Positions 12,941-25,283 of a stretch of DNA of 64,000 bases are shown piece after piece. The stretch is taken from the NCBI GenBank assembly GCA_001600455.1, contig BCKC01000004.1:1178001-1242000 (forward strand), given 5' to 3'. The DNA comes from Endocalyx cinctus. Lineage: Eukaryota; Ascomycota; Sordariomycetes; Amphisphaeriales; Apiosporaceae. Within the stretch, counting starts at the first letter, position 1. Each line of letters begins with the position of its first letter. The notes under the pieces were generated by a model. The model saw only the letters and a program-made list of their open reading frames with translations. It was not told the origin of the DNA and ran no database searches. The position numbers and the translations under genes are program-made.

Positions 12941-15626
12941 ATGCCTATTATCATCGGAAATTCTCGTATTAATTTCCCCTTTCGAAAAAATAATTCTTTC
13001 AAATACAAAGATGAGAACACTTTCGTAACAGAAAAGGTTCTCGACAAGCAAGAATCCGAAGATGGAGAACCCATCAGCCCTACCTATGGTTCAATGCAAT
13101 ATGTTCTCGATAGGGATAGAGTATACGCCATTCGAGAACTCGACCAAGACGAGTCTCCTGATGTCATGCGAACGTCTCCCCTGAAACGCTCTGCTACTCG
13201 CCTGCTGCCACTGACTGCACTGCTGAGTCCAATCATCTCTTCATATGTCACCTACATTCAAGTAAAATTCTTTTTGGTGAACATCCAAAGAGGTACTTTG
13301 TCACCGGCAAGAATTAGCATAGGTTGGATAATGTTGGGGGTCAATCTGGTTTTGATGCGTACACCTCCATACCCGCATTATCTAATTGGATATAGACTAA
13401 CAGGGGAGACAGTACTCACGATACCGATGGGCTTGGGCAAAACTTTTTCTGTTCTCGGAACGTACCGTCCTCGTCTTCGCCTTGTTGGGGATGATGTGCC
13501 GTTTATCGACGTGCTCATTCCTTGCTGTAAAGAATCTATAGATATTGTCCAGGATACTGCTATTGCTGCACTGGCACAGGACTACCCTCGAGACAAATTC
13601 CGGGTAATTATAGCTGACGATGGGTCATCGGCTAGCTTACGAGCTTGGGCTGCTGAAATGGGACGAGAGAACTGTAAGTTTTTTCTCTCTTTTTCTTTGG
13701 AGTACTTATTTACTTTCTACACTTTGTTCTTGGGTTTCATGCGGACCCAAAGTGCCCTTGAACGTATTATCAACCATAAATCGAAAATAAGACAATTTTC
13801 TTCAATTTCTCCCAGGCCCCAAGAAGAATCAAAGTACTGATTTTGTTATTCGTGTAGTATATTATGTTTCTCGAACCAAAAATGGACCTTCCGGATATAA
13901 AGCAGGCAACTTAAACCACGCCATCAAGTGGATCAGAGAACGCGAGCCAAAACGCGTTGCTGAATTTATGGCTTCTTTGGATGCCGATATGATACCCAAA
14001 AAGCATTGGCTACGGTCTATTGCCGCACATATTGTCCGTGATACTCGAGTCGGTATGGTATGCCCCACACAAGTAAGTTGGCATTATATCTTCTCCTTTT
14101 TCTCTGTCTCTTCTCTAGATGATATATCATCTAATTAGAATAAAACAATTAACAAAAACCAGAGTTTCTACAACGTTCCTCAAGATGATCCTATTTACCA
14201 GAGCCAAGGACATTCATGGAGATGTCTAGATATCTTGAGAGACTTGTGTGGTGGAGCATGGAATACGGGTTCTGGTTTCATCGGTAAGCAAGTACAACGA
14301 TGCTATTTCCTTAACTTATCTTATTTCCGGACGTCGCTATTGGTGAATTTTATATTATAATGAACTATTCGACATTTTCTCTGAAACTTGATACTAATTA
14401 ATTGTTGCTTTCCAGTACGCTACGAAGCACTTGCCGATATTAATGGCTTCCCCGAGGCCTTCCTGATTGAGGATGTCCATAGCTCGATGCTGATGATGGC
14501 CAAGGGTTTGAAAACTGCTTACCTACCAGAAGCCCTCCAAAACGGCTTGATACCGGAAAGTTACCTGGGACATATTAAACAGTTTCGCCGATGGGTATGT
14601 TCACAATCCCCATCATAGCTAATGGGTTCATTGGTAAATCTTCTTTCCTGCTAATCAAATTATTTAAGAATATCGGTGGGGTCCAATCAGCGATTTGGTT
14701 TAGGTTTCACCTAGACAAATCACGAACTGGGTACGAAACCTTTCGCCAGAGAGTTCTGGGGTTGACTAATGGTGTCGCTGTGTCTCTCTTCACACTTACT
14801 ATGACGCTCAACCTTATTGCTACCCCAATCTACTTATTCGCAGCGGTACCGTCGATGTACTTCCTGACCAAAGAGCATATGCAATTTATTCTTCGAGCAC
14901 AATGTATACTAACGTTGGCTAAATGGACCAACTCATTTCATGCTGGTATGATGTCCAGCTACCGGTTGTCTATGAGAGAAGACGCTATTGGCATTTTTAT
15001 GTCCCCTTGTGAGTTTACCTCCACAGGGAATGAAAAAAAAAAATTCTAATATATTTATCTCTATTATAGACTTCTCAATTGACATATTGCGCGGGTTTAT
15101 CTTGCCAAAATGGCTTGGTGGAATAGAGCCCGGATTCACACCAACCGGGAGCATATACTCCAAAGTCCACGAACGAGATGCCTCTCGTCGAGCACCTCTG
15201 TCCACAAGGATCCGGCACACTCTGTTTGAATGCGGAGCTTGGTTTCATCTCACGGTCGTCATTGGCATATTGACCGGCGTCTCCTGGCGCCTTTACCAAA
15301 TCCTAAATGCCCACCCGGTCGGTGCGAGCGGGACCCGAGACTGGCATGCGTTGGCTGTTGAGCTGTTAAAATATGTTGCCTTCCCACCTCTTGGATGGCT
15401 GGAGATTTTATCTGCCTGCATGACCCCGATCAACTATATTCTTAGCCCTCCTAATATGCCACCGCGCGACAAGTTGTTAGGCGAGAGGGACGGAAATGGG
15501 GCGAGACACCCGCTCCCCGAGCACGAGGATGTTCGGTGGTCATCGTGGAGCTTTGGATATGACCAACTGTATTCCATCTGTCTCATATATACTGCTGTGG
15601 TCTTCGTGGGAACATGGTGGCTCTGA
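12941..15626 (+). CDS. Cellulose-synthase-like family 2 glycosyltransferase (processive polysaccharide synthase)
   Basis: Six exons: 12941-13673, 13816-14072, 14163-14283, 14416-14594, 14669-15008 and 15070-15626, giving 728 residues. The first ATG in the frame (12941) was chosen. All processive GT2 motifs are present in order: the first Asp in VIIADDGSS, DxD in ASLDADMIP, the ED motif in LIEDVHSSM, and Q-x-x-R-W as QFRRW, completed by splicing to NIGGVQ. Two hydrophobic segments precede the catalytic domain and several follow it (for example the Leu/Ile-rich stretch around genomic 14770-14880 and the segments after 15220), the usual layout for synthesis on the cytosolic face with export through the membrane. 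Fungal relatives include mixed-linkage glucan synthase Tft1/CelA and the hyphal GT2 proteins; the polymer made here cannot be told from sequence. It is divergently paired with the oxidase-lyase fusion. Confidence 0.9.
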
Positions 15627-17201
15627 TGTGTCGATCAGGTCGTAAACGTATTTCTCGAGAAAAGCGTTTACACAAATTACTCCGGAGCAGTAAAGAAAAT
15701 AAAAGATAATTAGTCAGGAAACAATTTGGAACGTGATAAATTCATATTTATGGGCTAGACTAAGAAAAGGGTTAGTTTGCCATGGAGTTGAGCCATTTCT
15801 ATCAACTGTGGAATATATCTCCAACGTAGAAATATACAAAGTAAATACCGTTAAACAGTTAGTACGCCAAGAATCAGTGGATAGTATGACACTGAAAGAG
15901 AAATAACTCATACACCAAGTAAATTAGGATAGACTTGAAGGGATCCACGCCGGCTTTTCCTTGCAAGAGAGGTTACAAAGGAAATTTGACAAATAATCAT
16001 TGGAAAACTGTAGAAAGTTCCAACAGATATATGTGTATATTTTCCCCCATAGTCTCTCTGCATGAATAAGACCAGTATTCCGCGCGGGCAAATGGCGGGC
16101 GGGGTATGGGCCCTTTTCAGCCAATTGTAAAATATTTTGTCACCGCTATTCTATCACGTTTCCTTTAAAATTTAAGATGAAAATTCGTTTTCTATTAATA
16201 TACAGAAATGGAATATGTTTTGGTATAGTCTTACAGCAAAATTGCTTCTTATATACTGGTGTATAACTTGCACGGCGGATATACTTTGTATGATGTATCC
16301 CGCGCAACAAGCTTTTTGCGCAGTACGGAGTACGCAGTAAGTACTTCCGTGCTACTTTTTTGTTGGAATACTGGCACAACATCCTCAGATTAATGATCAT
16401 CTTATCGTTTAAGTCACTTACATGTATTCAAGGCGTTCTGTACAATTCAGATGATAGGTGTCACTCTTTCAGGGTAATATCTTCTCCTTGTAATGACGGG
16501 AAATTCTCTTACTTAGACCAAGCAGTTAGAGAATAACAGCAATAGAACAAGTATATACGTGTTTAGCAAACAATTGTACGATCACCCGTAGTCTATTCAG
16601 CATTTTGACTTTAGGGAAAAAATATGTTTCTTTTTCTATCTTTCTTTTCTTTTTAATATAACATAATTATTTTCTCTCCAAGTCATCGGGTTAGAAAGTC
16701 ACATTACCGTCACCTCAGTTCTCCCAATGTACCCCACTCAAACAACTCCATGTTCTCCGCATCGTAGAACTCTACTAACCCAGAGCTATTCAACCGTCCC
16801 CTATTTAAACCTGTCTCGGTAGAAGGCCCGAACAAAACCCTGCTCCCCAACCCTTTCGCCACTCCACTTGAATGGGGGAATAAGTAAAAAAAGACTAAAG
16901 ATGACTTCATCGGCTATTCGTTCATGTGAGGGCAGTCGTGGGACTCAATTTAAGACTTGGGACAATATAGGTGATCCCGAAACCGGCAATGTCATTGTTA
17001 AATACCGCGGTAACTATGTGGTATATAAATAAGTAGCCCATATCAACTAGCAGAAATGAATTGTTCTTTCGTCTTCTCTTGTTTCGACCAGGCCTTGCTT
17101 TTTCCGCTTCTTGGCCCATATTCGCATTCTTCAACTCATCGTTTTCTCTTTCTTTGTAGAAGTTTCGATGTATTGGATGTGATATATCCTTCTCGGACAT
17201 C
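15627..17201. other. Intergenic, no confident gene
   Basis: About 1.6 kb between the GT2 and Sde182-type genes. A 66-codon frame on the minus strand (16710-16910) has protein-like composition near its end but no recognisable homology or splice partner. The right end holds the promoter of the downstream gene. Confidence 0.5.
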
Positions 17202-18720
17202 ATGATGTATCACCAACGGGTCTTTTCCTACCTCTTCCTCTCTCATATTGTCTTAATATGTGCGGCTGTACCCATACAAGGAAGCCAGTGCGAGGCGTCG
17301 CGTTATGAGGGCAAGCATCGGGCTTACATCGCGACCGACATCAGCAATGAGCCGGATGACCAGATGAGCTTGGTCCGATTGCTCACTTACGCCAATGAGA
17401 TCGACATTCAGGGCATCGGCGTCGTAACTTCAGTTTGGAAGAACGACTCCATCGATGTAACGACCGTTCACGAGGTAATTAACGATGGTTATGCCCAGGT
17501 CGTGTCGAACCTCAACGCCAACGTCCCTCTTGCTGGTAAATATCCGACAGCCGAGAGTCTTATCTCTAAAGTAAAATCCGGTCATCCGGTATACGGCCTC
17601 GCGGCGCTCGAGCTGTCTCCCAGCGACGCGGCGCTCTCGCTAATAGCTGCCGCCGATGCTTCTTCTCGCGATGATCCCCTTTGGGTCTGCCTCTGGGGCG
17701 GTGCAGGCGTTCTTGCCGAAGCGCTGAACCACGTTTCCAAGACTCGAACATCAGACAAGGTCAGCGGTTTTATCGAAAAATTGAAGGTTTACTCCATCTC
17801 GGATCAGGATGACGCGGGTTCATGGTTGAGGGTCAACTATCCGTCGCTTTACTACATCGTTTCGCTTCACGGGTTCAACGAGTACACGCAGGCCTCGTGG
17901 AACGGCATCTCGGGCGAGCTGTTCCGCCACTTCGACAAGGGAGGCCCGGATACCTCCCTCGTCACCAACGACTGGCTGCAGACGCACGTCCGTCTCGGAA
18001 AGTTGGGCGCCCACTACCTGAACTGGACTTATATCATGGAAGGAGACACGCCGTCCTTCTTCCCTCTCATCCGCAACGGGCTCGGCGACCCCGATCATCC
18101 GGAGTGGGGCGGCTGGGGAGGCCGTTTCCTGCCCGTCGACGCCTCCGGAAGGTACCCCGTCTTCAGCGACGCCGGAGACGCCGTCGTAGGCCAGAACGGC
18201 GAGATCTTCGTCAGTAGCTTCGCGACTATCTGGCAGTGGCGTAAGGCCTACCAGTACGACTTTGCGGCGCGCATGCAGTGGTCTCTCAACGGCGATTACA
18301 CCAAGAACAACCACTATCCGGTGGTGGTCTTAAACGACACCTGCGGGCTCGACGTCATGAAGGTCCCATACAAGCTTGGCGAGACCATAGTGATGGATGC
18401 GTCGAAGAGTTGGGACCCGGACGGCGACGCACTCAGCTATAAGTGGGTCCATTACCGCGACGTGACGGCTCGCATGGAGGAAGGCCCAATTGATCCGGTG
18501 AGCCTCAACGTCACAATCACAGCACTGGACAACACCGGCGGTTTGGTGAGCCTCGAACCTAAAGATAACAGTGTAAGTATATCCATCCATCTTAAAAAAT
18601 GAAAGCCCTGTTCTAATTAGATAATATATACAGACTATGCACATTATATTATCAGTCGAGGACGACCGAGAGATCGGTATGACCTCTTACCGCCGCATCA
18701 TCCTCGAGCCTACCGCATAG
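17202..18720 (+). CDS. Secreted Sde182/DUF1593 family protein (nucleoside-hydrolase-like fold, 'cellulose-binding')
   Basis: Two exons, 17202-18572 and 18634-18720, 485 residues. A signal peptide of about 26 residues ends near the AAVPIQG segment. The N-terminal domain carries the DUF1593 hallmark ATDISNEPDDQMSLVRLL, an acidic motif like the metal site of nucleoside hydrolases. A C-terminal beta domain starts near residue 395 (DASKSWDPDGDALSYKW). Splicing replaces the apparent end at 18602 and restores the family C-terminus, with TMHIILSVEDD followed by TSYRRIIL. Family members are annotated as cellulose-binding or nucleoside-hydrolase-like; catalytic activity is unproven. It lies in the same block as the GT2 and oxidase-lyase genes and may act on extracellular carbohydrate. 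ATG 17202 is followed directly by a second ATG, either of which could serve. Confidence 0.88.
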
Positions 18721-19276
18721 ACCTTCCTTTGAAGGTTATGAATAGAAAACCACCTACGGCGTTAATAAGCGCCTTAATAGCTGTGTCCTATTTAGATAAT
18801 CATATTGGTATATATGGATGTGAGGAAAATCGCGTTTTCGGTATACCAAATCGAGCCAGGTCAGTTGGACTTTACAAAAAGCGTTAATAACATAATATTC
18901 GCATAATAAATAATAATAACTGAAAATATTGGTGCACATTATTTTATTTTGACCTGTCAATCAGATCGATTTCGGGTAATGGAGTTCTTCAAGTAATTGA
19001 GCGAATCCTGGCATCTAATATTAGTGTGTGTGATATGCCAGTATATACGAGTAGTAGCACTCTGTAAAGTAAGTTTGACAGTTCCGAAGACAACACTCCT
19101 ATTCCAGTTGAAATTAATCCGATATGAATATTAAAGATTGCAATGGAAATGCTTTAGAATAAATAATTCTATGACCTACAACAGACCTTATACCAACCCT
19201 GCAATTCAGGGGTAAAAGGTAGAGATGGGTATCTAAGTAAAAGGGGTGGACAAGGTAAATAATTCATCTCTCTCCG
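18721..19276. other. Convergent intergenic region
   Basis: AT-rich spacer between two convergent genes. No ORF or element was seen; it should hold the two 3' ends. Confidence 0.6.
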
Positions 19277-21088
19277 CTACGTTTCCAGATGTACTCTTCT
19301 GAATACCGTTACCGCCGTTCCATCATCCAACACTTCTTCTTTTTCTTGGAGTCTGTAGTTTCCCATCTTTGGCATGATGACCGTCCATATTAACCAATAC
19401 AATACACCAAACGCGATTCTGCGAGTATGTCAGTCTTTGATCCCAGAATCGACGATGGCGGGGTTTGAAATACTTACATACTAACGCCGATGATCGCATA
19501 TGTGGCATAAAATAAGCCTCCTGGTTTTGGCTTTGAAGGTGGAAAGAAGGGCGCGGCAATGAGAATCAAACAGAGTAAAATCCTAAACACCACAACCGGG
19601 ATCCATGCCTTGAATGGTCTTTTGAGATCGGGACGCTTATATCTCAACCATAGAAGGCCAGCTGCCAACGCCAGACCATACAGCTGACCAGGATAACCTT
19701 CAACTTCTAGGATAAGAGAATATACTTCGTTAGAGGGTGGGAGAGTAATCACTAAGAATGATGGGATGTAGTGGACGATAAGACCTCCCAAAGGTGCGCC
19801 GAAGGGTTTCGATGACGCTAAAAGTTTTGGGAATGGCAGAAAACCTGCTCGTGCAACTTCTTGGTTTAGACGAGCCTGTTATTCTTAGCATTTCCCTTTC
19901 TTTTTTTTTTTTTGTAGTGTGTGTCACGAGCAGACTTACCAAGGAGAAGGTAACGACCATAACATTTCCCATAGCCGAAAGCGCGACGGCCAAAGGGAGA
20001 AATCTTCGTCCCACTTTCTTCCCAAAAGTCCGCTCGAAAAATAAGGCGGATATGAGCTGGCCACTTTGCTTAATCTCCTGGACCGGCACAACGGCGAAGT
20101 ACGCTAGATTCGCCAACAGGTAGAGAAAGCAAGCCGTAGCTAAGGCCGAAAGGGAAACTGACCTGAGGGTTCGAACGGGGTCCTTAACTTCGTTCATGAC
20201 GTTATTGAGGTTCGCTAGCCCTGTATAAGCGTAGAAAACTTTGAACAGCGACGTGGCGATTGTCCCAAAACTCCAATCGCTATTCTCCCATAACCCGTCC
20301 CAGTCCATGAGCGTCGCCGCTTGTCCGTGATCCCCTGGCGTATCGGGAGTCTGAGTGATATCTTTCGGGCGGAGGATAACGACATAAAGTGCCGCGAAAA
20401 CCATGAATATCACTAGACCTACTTTGATCCAGCCCAGGAAGTTTTGAACCCGTATTCCTACGCGATAGAAGCAGCCGTGCACGATGGTGATTACGGACAG
20501 AAGCGCTACGGCTAGCGTTTTCTTGGAGAAATCTGTGGGGTCGAGCTCGAAGGCAAAGTGCACGTATTGGCTAAAGATGATGCAGTTGCTAGCGGTGAAA
20601 CCTAGAAGTACAGCTTGCACCGCGACCATGGTCGAAGCGAAGAAGCGAGGCCGAGGGTAGGTGAATTCAAGATATACTTTATCGCCGCCCGAGCGCGGTA
20701 GCATCATTCCGTACTCCAGAGAGATAGCCAGCCCGCAGGCCGACACGACGGCGCCGAGTAACCATAAAGTCAGCGACAGGCCGATGCTTCCGACCGAAGT
20801 TAGGATGACGCCGGGGACGGCGAATATGCCACTTCCGATCACGCGCGATATGGCTATTATGTAGGCAGATTTCCAATCGATATTTCTCCCCAGCACGGAC
20901 TCTTCGGGAATCACGTCGTCTTCAAGGCGGCCATGCTCAGGTCGCACCGGAGGCCCGTCTTCGTCTCCGGTTTTCGGTCTACTCTCAGTGGAACTGTCAC
21001 GCGGCGTCGGTGGGGTCGCATCTCTTAAGAGGGGCTGTCTCTCCGAAACGGTATTTGAGCTGGGCATCCCGTTTCGATAAGAAAGCAT
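19277..21088 (-). CDS. APC-family amino acid permease, methionine permease (Mup1/Mup3)-like
   Basis: Three exons on the minus strand: 21088-19940, 19875-19478 and 19418-19277, 562 residues. ATG 21088 is the first ATG in the frame; ATG 21067 is an alternative. A hydrophilic N-terminus of about 75 residues (acidic, proline-rich) leads into about 12 hydrophobic segments. The first membrane segment has the glycine-rich substrate motif of the LAT/b0,+ group (SRVIGSGIFAVPGVI), followed by SLEYGMMLPRSGGDKVYLEF, typical of fungal Mup1/Mup3-type permeases. Introns are 64 and 59 nt; phases match. The likely role is plasma-membrane uptake of methionine or another neutral amino acid, but the substrate is not proven by sequence. 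Confidence 0.9.
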
Positions 21089-21850
21089 CAAGATCAAATA
21101 TTAATACTTTCGATCTGATATCAGTGTAATATGTGATTAAAAGGATGAGCACTCGAGATACCTTTATGATAGAAAATTTGAATAACGACAAGTACTTGTT
21201 AATTTACCGCATATCATTTTCTTATCATTGAGAGATTTGTCATTTGATTAGCATCGATAAACAATAGTGTCTGTTTTTGCGACGATTCTTTAGAACGCGA
21301 AAACGTGGGGATATTGCGAGATTTTAATTGACGAGTTTGAGTGTATCTTCTCAGCTAAAAAACACAGATTCTTTGAAGTCCAACATAATATTTACGAGCT
21401 CGCACGTCATATTGCACCACCAAATCTATTATTGCGCACAATCCGTGATTCGAATTTGGAGGCACGATTAGATAAGCTACGTAGGACCGATGGCGTTGTC
21501 CGCCTTCACTCATTCATCTACATCTACTTAGGCTAGAAGTATATCTAAACCCGTCTGCCTTCTAGCATGAAGAGGATAGATGAGGCTTAAGCTTTGAATT
21601 AATTCTATCGAAGTAGATCGTAGCTATGGGAATTCCGGCAGCCCGGGACTATTCCTAAATAAAAATCAACGTATAAGCCAATTAAATAATTGCGAATGGC
21701 TTAATTTGGAAAGAATTTAGTAGTTGATTGGTAGCTCAAATAACCCATTAACTTACAAGTTCCCTTGATGCAAGATAGCATGGACGATCCTGTAGGTGAA
21801 TTTCTCAATCTTCTGGTAGAGCTATCAAATCATAACCTAGCACGAGGGAG

Positions 21851-21885
<35 letters not shown>

Positions 21886-22036
21886 ATGATTCGCTATGAA
21901 TCTCCATCGATATATTAATGGTCATCCATTCAACTGCCTCGTGCATTTACATCAGGTTTTGTCTGTTTATCATAACCGTGTTTTCTAATACTAACTTAAC
22001 AAAGGTACCCCTGTGACCCCACCCCATCATCACTCT
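21089..22036. other. Intergenic with 29-bp poly-A tract
   Basis: No coding sequence seen. An uninterrupted A tract runs from 21853 to 21881. The part near 21.1 kb should contain the permease promoter and the part near 22.0 kb the 3' end of the acetylesterase gene. Confidence 0.6.
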
Positions 22037-23438
22037 TCACACGGGAATCGTGCTGTTATGCGCGATGCAAGGTCCGTAGAAGCTCGTGGTAAGCGAATCG
22101 GTCGTGTTCTTGACGGCTTGGCCTAACTCCGACGTACCACACTTGAGGCCGAGAACGAAGCTACCAGCCATGACGTTGGCGAGATAAGGTCCGGTATGTG
22201 TGTCTGCTTACGATGATTAATGTCTTTAAATAACGGCATATGCATTGCATTTAAGTGGATTAAAAGACTTACGATCGTTGGGGTATCCGGAATTAACGGT
22301 TGACGAACCTAGATTCGTCATCGCCTGCGCCGCGTATTCGCCATGAGGTACGTGATAAACTCCCTCCTCCGGTCCACCTAGTTGAGATGCGGCGAGCCTG
22401 TTCGTCAAATTATTTATTAGACTCCATGAAATGTTTTTGAGTGCTTAAAGTTCGTTGGGCAAGACCAGGGTAGAATTACCATGAATAATAATCAAATCGA
22501 TATGGGCCCCAAGAGCATGCCCCCGTCTCGCAGATGTTGTTAGGGGTCGGTGAGCTTAGAGACTCATGTTAGCATTACTATATCGACGAACGAGTTATAT
22601 ATATATATATATATATATCCCATAATACACTTTACCTCAAAATGACCTTGGCTCCCTTGGCGAGGAACAAGTTCGCGGCGTTTTTGTAATAAGCTGGGTA
22701 TGTGAGGACCGTCTCCGTGACGCCATCGTACACCTATCCATTCAAGAATTCATCGTCAGTCCCTAGAATTTTTTTTTTTTCGCCTCACCGCCAGAAGGTT
22801 AACACTCACCGTCGAGCAAGTTTGATCTCCATCTCCAAAGCAGTCCGTGCGCCCGTTATCTGTCGGGGTCAAGCTGCCACCATCGTTGTGACCAAATTCG
22901 ATGACGACCCAATCCCCGCTATTAACCTCGTCCGCGACAGATTGGAACCTGCCCTCTCTGGTGAAGCTCCTGGCACTACGGCCGCCAATAGCGTCGTTGT
23001 GAACCACAACGCTGGCGTCGAAGCTGTACGCTAAAAATTCNCCCCNCCCCTCGGTTCCTGAACCGCCTCCAGCCCTAGCCATAGTGCTGTCGCCGCAGAG
23101 GTGGATCGCGAATGAACCGGTCGGGGCGGAGCCGGTCGCCGTCTTCGTTGTCGTTAACACCGTGGTGGGAGCTGCGGTCCCCGGAACGCATTGGGAGTAG
23201 TAATCGTTCGAGACTCTGCCAAAATTGAAACGCTTAGATCATTCTTCTCGATGATATTTTTCTTCCCCCCTTTTTCTCTCGCAGCTTTGGTAGAAGGTGT
23301 TACGTACTGACAGACTGCACCGGAGACGCAAGCTGTCTCTCCGGACCATCCAATTCCTCCGCATTGTCCATAGAGTGGCTGCGCAGCTTGCGCAAGTCCC
23401 AAAAGAGACAGTGCCCATAGTGATTTAAGGGAGATCAT
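22037..23438 (-). CDS. Rhamnogalacturonan acetylesterase-like SGNH hydrolase (CE12) with N-terminal CBM1
   Basis: Six exons on the minus strand: 23438-23308, 23215-22810, 22733-22636, 22554-22480, 22397-22273 and 22203-22037, giving 333 residues. Residues 1-20 are a signal peptide. Residues about 21-57 are a fungal cellulose-binding CBM1 ([18 protein letters not shown], then SNDYYSQC after splicing). A short Thr-rich linker follows. The SGNH esterase core has the GDS serine block ([10 protein letters not shown]), the glycine block AIGGRSARS, the asparagine block FGHNDGG and the catalytic His in NDHTHTGPY, which forms only after the last splice. It is expected to be secreted and to remove acetyl groups from pectin backbone while tethered to cellulose. 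Two N bases (23041 and 23046) fall in neighbouring codons. The intron at 22555-22635 holds a TA repeat. Confidence 0.92.
22596..22618. repeat. TA dinucleotide microsatellite
   Basis: About eleven TA units, lying inside an intron of the acetylesterase gene. Confidence 0.9.
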
Positions 23439-24513
23439 TTTGACGAGTTTTTTTCTATGGATTGAATGAATGAAAGGATGGTGAGTTAAGGTAAGAGGCT
23501 CAAGTGTCATATATAAAAAAGAGATGATCCTTGCAGCACACGGTTAGATCAATCTAATGTATAGAGATCTTCAACCGCAGGCCCGGGTCTTCTGCCCGCC
23601 GCCATCTCATCCTATTAACGCGATATTAACCGCCCACCGGGCCCTCTTATTATCCAAGACTCATCAATACTCAGCACGAGTTCATTTTCATACCCCGCCC
23701 GAAAACCATGGCTTAGGGCAATGACACGGCGCATTTCGGTTCACCTAATCGAAATCAGCGATTTGAAGATGACTCCATGATGCCAGGAATGTGGAAATAT
23801 TGTTCTAGACCTCCTTAGACGCCGAGGCTGGTGATGGAGAAGTTGGTCGCGCTAAGCTCACTGGAGACTTCGCCAGCTTTGTGGGGTGTTACATTACCAA
23901 TGGTTTGAGGAAGGTCGGTTCGGCGCCATGTGTTCCGTATTGCAGAGCTTTATTCCGTCGGGATATATCAGTTTTAAGGTACACGAAATTACTATTGCTT
24001 TATCATGGGTGTCACGCTTCTTTTAACACAAAAACAAAATCCGTCATGGCCACTAATACTTAGTCTGTCCTTATGTCGCGCACCGTTGCCAAGACAACTC
24101 TCGGGTGAAGCTCGTCTCCTATTTGAATAATGGTTCACATATGAGCGATTCGTGCGATATCTTCATGAGGTTTCTATTTGGTGGCAGAGAAAAAAGGACT
24201 ATAGACTTCAATTTTTTTCATTGGAAGAACACATGAATTTTTGTGGTAGGTATGCGGAGCAGTGTAACTGATCCACTACTCAGTCGGCAACAAGCCGAAG
24301 TGGTAGCCAATCATCGAAGAGAAGTTCGCCGGACTACACCGGCAAATCGTGATAACTCTAAATGTTATCGTCGCACTAATGACGTACCTTAAAACCGTCA
24401 TTATAGAATTACCGCAGGGTTGTTCTCCGAGACTACTCGATATCTTCTGTACTTATAGGAAGACGGTTTGATCTTGTCTCATCAATCGCAGCATATAACA
24501 GCAACGATAAACT
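23439..24513. other. Intergenic, no gene seen
   Basis: Divergent spacer containing the promoters of the acetylesterase and amidohydrolase genes. No supported ORF. Confidence 0.6.
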
Positions 24514-25283
24514 ATGGCGGCAACGGTCGGAGATCATCCTCAGGCGGCGTCTTACGCCCAAAGCGGTTACGGTAACCGCATGGGCTGGGGCCAAAAGCCA
24601 GTCCTCCTGTTGATCGACGTGTGTAAGGCGTACTGGGAACCGGGCTCGCCGCTCGATTGCTCGGCTCACGAACCGACCACTAAATGTCCTCAGGTGATGC
24701 GCAACCTGCTCGCGGCCGCGCGCACACACGGCATCCCCGTCGTGTGGACCACGGTCGAGTACACCCATCCCGGAATGAAGGATGCGGGGCTGTTCTGGCT
24801 CAAATCGAAGACGCTGGACGTCTGGAGTAACGTGGATACGAGAGGGCTGAACGACTGGGTGGTAGGTCTCGTCCCCGGGAAGGGCGAGCTGCTCATCAAG
24901 AAGAAGTACCCCAGCGCTTTTTTCGGCACGACGCTTTCTACGGATCTGGCTATCATGGGTGCGGATACCGTCGTTATCTGCGGTGTGAGCACGAGTGGAT
25001 GCGTGAGAGCGAGCACGTTAGATGCGATGCAGTACGGTTTTAGACCTATGGTGAGTACTAAATCATTTATTATATGTACATGAAGCATCCGTCAATCGAT
25101 GATAGTCATTTATCCCCTTGAACTTTCGAGTTGACTTGATAATAGGTCGTCGGTCCCGCTTGCGGTGATCGCAGTGAAGAAATCCAGAACGCGAATTTAT
25201 TCGATTTGAATGCGAAGTATGCCGACGTGGTCAGTGAGGAGGAAGCTATGGAACATTTACTTAAAGGATGGCCCAAGGAATGA
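24514..25283 (+). CDS. Isochorismatase-fold cysteine hydrolase (N-carbamoylsarcosine amidohydrolase/ureidoacrylate-hydrolase-like)
   Basis: Two exons, 24514-25050 and 25146-25283, 224 residues. The Asp-Lys-Cys triad of the cysteine hydrolase group is visible: Asp35 in VLLLIDVCKAYW, Lys130 or Lys131 in IKKKYPSAFFGT, and Cys163 in CGVSTSGCVRAS. The sequence after the intron (VVGPACGDRSEEIQNANLFDL) matches the usual family C-terminus. Enzymes of this group hydrolyse carbamoyl or amide groups of ring-opened N-heterocycles such as N-carbamoylsarcosine, ureidoacrylate or maleamate. There is no signal peptide, so it is probably cytosolic. The next gene is an NCS1 nucleobase permease on the same strand, which fits catabolism of a purine-, pyrimidine- or hydantoin-type compound. 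Exact substrate unknown. Confidence 0.92.

Noticed and set aside
16710..16910. 66-codon minus-strand frame with protein-like composition
   Set aside because: No recognisable family, no signal or splice partner; could be chance or a relic.
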